From contig CADAEZ010000002.1 of assembly GCA_902787145.1 (NCBI GenBank), forward strand, positions 1-64,000: a stretch of 64,000 nt of DNA. The letters run 5' to 3'. Source of the stretch: an uncultured Ruminococcus sp. (lineage in GTDB: Bacteria; Bacillota; Clostridia; Oscillospirales; Acutalibacteraceae). Positions within the stretch are counted from its first letter, which is position 1. Every line of letters begins with the position of its first letter. The position numbers and the translations under genes were made by a program. Below are positions 60,584-64,000 of this stretch, one piece after another. Below the pieces are notes generated by a model. That model did not search any database. It worked only from the letters and a program-made list of their open reading frames with translations, and was not told the origin of the DNA.

Positions 60584-60786
60584 CAGTTGTCAGTGGCCAG
60601 TGGTAAGTGGTCAGCGCTGGTCGTGCAGACAGAAGTCTATGGGAGATAATTCTGTTTCCCGACAATATTGATATGCTCCGCAAGCGGAGCTGCATAAAAA
60701 TTCTGTCGGGTACGAAAGTTTATTATTCTATCACTTCTATCTTCACGTCATTCACTGATCACTAATCACTGACAACTGGCCACTTA
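60584..60786. repeat. CAGTGATCAGT-type intergenic element, orientation 2
   Basis: The left end GTTGTCAGTGGCCAGTGG and right end ACTGACAACTGGCCACTT are inverted copies. The core has TCGTGCAGACAGAAG, TTTCCCGACAATATTGATATG, a hairpin GCTCCGCAAGCGGAGC and AATTCTGTCGGGTA. It is the inverse of the element at 49513-49718. Confidence 0.75.
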
Positions 60787-60787
60787 T

Positions 60788-60815
60788 AAAAGGCTGACCA
60801 TTTAGGTCAGCCTTT
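60788..60815. terminator. Terminator overlapping the sigma factor stop codon
   Basis: An 11-bp stem (AAAGGCTGACC / GGTCAGCCTTT) with the loop ATTTA. On the minus strand it is followed by TATAAG. Confidence 0.65.
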
Positions 60816-61386
60816 AGTCATTTCCGCGGAGTTTGCGTTTTATTTTTTGCAGTATATTGTCTATCTTTTTCGGAGTTGTGTCGAGCTGCTCGGCGATTTC
60901 CTTGTAAGAGTACCCCTCGGCGTACATATTAAATACCTTTCTTTCGTCTACTGTGAGCATAGCGTTGAGGTGTTGGATAAAGGTCTTAAGGTATTCGCGC
61001 TCCAACACGTGATCCTCGACGTTCTGAGCCTCGTCGGTTTTATCCGAGATTGTCTCCATAGGCACGATCTTCGAGTTAGGCACCGCGCTTTTTGCCTTTG
61101 ATTTTTTAATCAGATCGGTATAGCGGTTCTTTGAGCATTTAACGGCGTAGTTCTTGAACGACGCTCCGCTCTTATCGTCATATGTGTTGCACGCGATAAG
61201 AAAGGCGAGCAGCCCCTCCTGAACAAGATCCTGGGTGTCGTAGTTGTCGATTGTATATTTTGAGGCGAGCGAGTAGATGAGCTTGATGTATCTTATGGTG
61301 ATCTCCTCAAACGCTCGTCCGTCGCCTTTTTTGGTCAGCGCCGCCAGCACGGAGTCGTCAAGATTACTGTAGTTTTTATTGCTCAT
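60814..61386 (-). CDS. SigH-like RNA polymerase sigma factor
   Basis: A 190-aa sigma-70-family protein. Region 2 is YDTQDLVQEGLLAFLIACNTYD with SFKNYAVKCSKNRYTDLIKKS, and region 4 is YAEGYSYKEIAEQLDTTPKKIDNILQKIKRKL (landmarks). The KKIDNILQ(K/R)(I/V)KRKL pattern resembles SigH, the early sporulation and stress sigma factor, but the protein is shorter and more divergent, so the assignment is tentative. A hairpin at 60788-60815 (AAAGGCTGACC / GGTCAGCCTTT) overlaps the stop codon and can act as terminator. Confidence 0.85.
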   Translation of the reverse strand: MSNKNYSNLDDSVLAALTKKGDGRAFEEITIRYIKLIYSLASKYTIDNYDTQDLVQEGLLAFLIACNTYDDKSGASFKNYAVKCSKNRYTDLIKKSKAKSAVPNSKIVPMETISDKTDEAQNVEDHVLEREYLKTFIQHLNAMLTVDERKVFNMYAEGYSYKEIAEQLDTTPKKIDNILQKIKRKLRGND

Positions 61387-61473
61387 TTGCTCACCTTCTT
61401 TATCATTTTATGCTGTTATCATACATTATTCTAAAAAATAAGTCAAATTTATATAGTTTTTTTCACGATGCTA

Positions 61474-61502
61474 TTGAAAAATCGAACATATGTTGTTATA
61501 AT
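61474..61502 (+). promoter_or_regulatory. Promoter of comM
   Basis: TTGAAA (61474-61479), a 17-bp spacer and TATAAT (61497-61502). Confidence 0.75.
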
Positions 61503-61534
61503 CAAATCAGATAATATTTGCCGGAGGGATGACT

Positions 61535-63058
61535 ATGGTAGTAAAATGTAAAAGCTTTGGTTTGTTCGGAATCGAAAGCTATCCCGTAGAGGTCGAGGCG
61601 TCGGTTTCCGGGGGAGTGGCAGCGTTCGATATAGTCGGCTTGCCCGATACCGCCGTCAAGGAAAGCCGCGACAGAGTTCGCGACGCGTTCCGCAACTCAG
61701 GCTTTGAATTCCCGATTTCGAGGCTAACGGTCAACCTCGCTCCCGCCGATACAAAGAAAGAGGGAGCTATGTATGACCTGCCGATTTTTGTAGCTATACT
61801 AAAGGCCGCCGGCGGATTGAGCGAAAGGCTCGACGATTGCGCCTTTCTCGGTGAGTTGGGGCTTTCGGGTGAAGTAAGATCCGTCAACGGCGTACTCCCT
61901 ATGACAATCGAAGCCAAAAAGAACAATATAAAAAGACTCTTCGTACCTGCCGCTAACGCCGCCGAGGGCGCTGTTATCGACGGGGTGGAGGTGTATCCCG
62001 TCAGGACGGTAAACGAACTGTATGACCATTTCAAGGGCAGAACTACTATCACTCCGGCACAGCCCAGGATAATAAAGCCTGATAATTCCGATTTGCCCGA
62101 CTTTGCCCAGGTAAAGGGTCAGTACGAGGCCAAAAGGGCGCTTGAGGTAGCCGCCGCAGGCGGACATAACGTCCTGCTTATCGGCCCTCCCGGCTCCGGC
62201 AAGAGTATGCTAGCCAAGCGTATGACGGGAATCCTGCCCGATATGACTATGGACGAAACAATCGAGACTACAAAGATTCATTCAATAGCCGGTATGCTGC
62301 CCGAGGGTGTATCGCTTGTTTCTGCAAGACCTTTCCGCGCTCCGCATCATACCGTATCGTCTATCTCAATCAGCGGCGGAGGCACTACCGTCAAGCCCGG
62401 CGAGGTCAGCCTCGCCAACAACGGCGTATTGTTCCTTGACGAACTACCGGAATTCGGCAGAAAGACAATGGAGGTGCTTCGCCAACCGCTGGAGGACGGC
62501 ACAGTTACTGTGTCACGCGTCAGCGGAAAATATACATACCCATGTAATTTTATGCTCATAGCGGCGATGAATCCCTGTCCATGCGGCTATTTTACACACC
62601 CGACGAGGCAGTGTATTTGCTCGCAAAACCAGGTCAGAAGATACCTCAACCGCGTATCCGGTCCGCTGCTCGACAGGTTCGATATCCAGATAGAGGTTCC
62701 GCCTGTGGAGTATGACGACCTAAACAAAAAGTTCCGCTGTGAGCCATCGTCCGAGATAAAAAAGAGGGTCAATGCCGCAAGAGCTATCCAGACAGAAAGA
62801 TATAAGGATTCCGCGACAACCTGTAACGCCAGAGTGACGGAGAAGGAGTTCGAAAAGTATTTCGGGCTGACTGACGAAGCGTCTAAGCTTTTGAAGGCGG
62901 TGTTCGAGAAAATGGAACTTTCCGCCCGGGGATACACGCGTATAATAAAGGTTGCGCGTACAATAGCCGACCTCGCCCAAAGCGAAATTATCGACGCCGA
63001 GCATATCGCCGAGGCGGTACAGTACAGGAGTCTTGACAGAAAGTACTGGAGCAGATAG
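61535..63058 (+). CDS. comM: YifB/ComM-type AAA+ ATPase
   Basis: A 507-aa Mg-chelatase-like ATPase. The N-terminal Lon-like domain (about 1-170; VEVEASVSGGVAAFDIVGLPDTAVKESRDRVR as landmark) precedes the AAA+ module with Walker A GPPGSGKSML (about 210) and Walker B LFLDELPEF, then a zinc-type cysteine group (CPCGYFTHPTRQCICS) and the C-terminal Mg-chelatase domain. ComM is a helicase aiding branch migration during natural transformation. ATG at 61535 is six bases from GGAGGG; an ATG at 61529 is too close. Confidence 0.94.
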   Translation: MVVKCKSFGLFGIESYPVEVEASVSGGVAAFDIVGLPDTAVKESRDRVRDAFRNSGFEFPISRLTVNLAPADTKKEGAMYDLPIFVAILKAAGGLSERLDDCAFLGELGLSGEVRSVNGVLPMTIEAKKNNIKRLFVPAANAAEGAVIDGVEVYPVRTVNELYDHFKGRTTITPAQPRIIKPDNSDLPDFAQVKGQYEAKRALEVAAAGGHNVLLIGPPGSGKSMLAKRMTGILPDMTMDETIETTKIHSIAGMLPEGVSLVSARPFRAPHHTVSSISISGGGTTVKPGEVSLANNGVLFLDELPEFGRKTMEVLRQPLEDGTVTVSRVSGKYTYPCNFMLIAAMNPCPCGYFTHPTRQCICSQNQVRRYLNRVSGPLLDRFDIQIEVPPVEYDDLNKKFRCEPSSEIKKRVNAARAIQTERYKDSATTCNARVTEKEFEKYFGLTDEASKLLKAVFEKMELSARGYTRIIKVARTIADLAQSEIIDAEHIAEAVQYRSLDRKYWSR

Positions 63059-63082
63059 TTCAATGCGGAATTATTAATCAGG

Positions 63083-63165
63083 TCGGGAAACAGAGCTTTT
63101 TCGCAGTAGATGCTATCTGCACGACATTCGCTGATTACTGATCACTGACAACTGATAACTAAACC
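63083..63165. repeat. CAGTGATCAGT-type intergenic element, truncated
   Basis: GGTCGGGAAACAGAGC, a CTATCTGCACGACA block and a right end CTGATTACTGATCACTGACAACTGATAACT match parts of the elements at 49513-49718 and 60584-60786. The left end is missing. Confidence 0.65.
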
Positions 63166-63196
63166 AAAAGAGGCTGAATCGTCAGCCTCTTTATAT
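63166..63196. terminator. Bidirectional terminator
   Basis: AAAGAGGCTGA pairs with TCAGCCTCTTT around ATCG; T- and A-rich flanks on both sides. It overlaps the end of the phosphoesterase gene. Confidence 0.8.
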
Positions 63197-63775
63197 TTCC
63201 AGCACGCAGTATTCGTACGCGTTTATTATTGTTGTATCGTTTTTTTTTGTTTTTTGAGGTATGTAGGACGCATAGTTGCGGTGGATGTGACCGTGCAGAA
63301 AGTATTTCGGCCTGTACCGGTTAATCAGCGAGTTAAAGCATTCGAACCCCCTGTGCGGCAGAGTATCAAAATCGTTAAGGTGCCTTGCCGGAGCGTGAGT
63401 TACGAGTACGTCAAAGCCCCTGTGCCTGATGATTTTCGGCATAAGCTTAAACACCCTGCGTTTCATCTGGCTTTCCGTGAACATATACTGTCCGTCACGA
63501 TATTTAAACGAGCCTCCCAGCCCAATAAACCGTACTCCCTTGTATTCGAAATAATCTCCGTCTATACAGATGCATCCCTCGGGCTTTTTTCTGAAATTAT
63601 CGTGATTTCCGTGGATATAAATAAGCGGACAGTCCGCCATTGTTACAAGAAATTCCAGGTATTCCTCGGGTAAATCGCCGCATCCGATAATAAGGTCAAA
63701 CCCCTTTAGCTTGCCGGGTGAGTAAAAGTCGTAGTAAAACTTTGACTCGACGTCGGCGACGGCAAGAATTCTCAT
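63191..63775 (-). CDS. Metallophosphoesterase (calcineurin-like)
   Basis: A 194-aa protein with the metal motifs AVADVES (Asp8), GCGDLPEEY, GNHDN, VTHAPA and HGHIH. The first motif lacks the usual His (D-V-E rather than D-x-H). Substrate is unknown; it is in the class of small phosphoesterases acting on nucleotides or phospho-compounds. Its ATG overlaps the stop of the upstream gene (ATGA), so both are in one operon. Confidence 0.88.
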   Translation of the reverse strand: MRILAVADVESKFYYDFYSPGKLKGFDLIIGCGDLPEEYLEFLVTMADCPLIYIHGNHDNFRKKPEGCICIDGDYFEYKGVRFIGLGGSFKYRDGQYMFTESQMKRRVFKLMPKIIRHRGFDVLVTHAPARHLNDFDTLPHRGFECFNSLINRYRPKYFLHGHIHRNYASYIPQKTKKNDTTIINAYEYCVLEI

Positions 63776-64000
63776 TGGCCTTCACCGACTTTCGTATCAT
63801 CCGGGGATGTATTCTGGGATTTTTCGATTCCCGCCATATCCACGGTAGCCTTGCCCATCGGGCTGAGCTCCTCGTATTTTGGGATCGAGCCGACAACGTT
63901 TTCGACCAGATAATCCATATTTATAATCTCGTCAAGACTTAGCGAGTTCTCCTCGGAGTTTTCGGGCTCAACAAGTTCACCCGATTGTGTAGTCAGCGGA
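63772..64000 (-). CDS. Partial hypothetical protein (C-terminal end)
   Basis: The last 75 codons of a gene running out of the window. The visible part is acidic and low in complexity (VEPENSEENSLSLDEII, then MDYLVENVVGSIPKYEEL) with no recognisable domain. The stop TGA overlaps the ATG of the phosphoesterase gene. Confidence 0.7.
   Translation of the reverse strand, partial: PLTTQSGELVEPENSEENSLSLDEIINMDYLVENVVGSIPKYEELSPMGKATVDMAGIEKSQNTSPDDTKVGEGQ

Overview
The window is chromosomal DNA from a Gram-positive, spore-forming member of the Clostridia, most likely a Ruminococcus-like Oscillospiraceae. The evidence is the Firmicutes-style spc/alpha ribosomal operon with strong GGAGG ribosome binding sites, a CotF-like spore coat gene with a partner and a BofC-like protein, a FabK-type fatty-acid operon, and WalJ, YbeY, RqcH and RlmH. 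A secreted esterase carries a type I dockerin and a starch-binding-like module, which recalls the amylosome of Ruminococcus bromii. I saw no rRNA, tRNA, CRISPR array, phage gene or transposase gene.

Layout. 1-8.7 kb is the distal part of the ribosomal-protein supercluster: rpsH, rplF, rplR, rpsE, rpmD, rplO, secY, adk, map, a KOW protein, infA, rpmJ, rpsM, rpsK, rpsD, rpoA and rplQ, ending in an intrinsic terminator. 8.7-9.26 kb is gene-free and holds tandem palindromic repeats. 9.3-14.2 kb has a secreted lysine-rich protein and the converging glycolytic genes pgk, tpiA and gpmI. 14.4-25.4 kb is mostly envelope and secretion: an acyltransferase/GT-C fusion, TrmL, an M23 peptidase with WalR-like boxes, a GH25 lysozyme, the dockerin esterase, an L,D-transpeptidase and small secreted proteins. 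25.5-35.6 kb holds a Na/Pi transporter, the walJ-rlmH-rqcH run, ybaK, metY behind a Cys-Cys leader peptide, ybeY with its MarR regulator, spore coat genes, a DMT transporter and a DUF1292 protein. 35.8-40.8 kb is a PBP1-hom-lysC operon. 41.4-49.5 kb is a fab/acc operon (fabK, fabD, fabG, fabF, accB, fabZ, accC, accD, accA). 49.7-64 kb mixes a YoaK-like membrane protein, an MreB-family protein, RecD2, a CofE-like ligase, a GntR regulator beside a small two-gene operon, a metallo-hydrolase, a 902-aa secreted protein, a SigH-like sigma factor, ComM and a metallophosphoesterase.

The most interesting signal lies upstream of metY (O-acetylhomoserine sulfhydrylase). A 13-residue leader peptide has adjacent Cys codons, and its Cys-codon region is perfectly complementary over 9 nt to the metY Shine-Dalgarno region. 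This predicts a cysteine-sensing translational attenuator. Other points are an S13 protein missing about 22 internal residues, a YbeY lacking two of three zinc-ligand histidines, WalR-type boxes at the M23 gene, twin palindromes at the marR promoter, and two families of intergenic repeats (five or six loci of one, three or four of the other).

Start codons were moved from the longest possible position wherever a clear ribosome binding site or promoter required it; each case is noted. Functional calls rest on remembered family motifs, not on searches.
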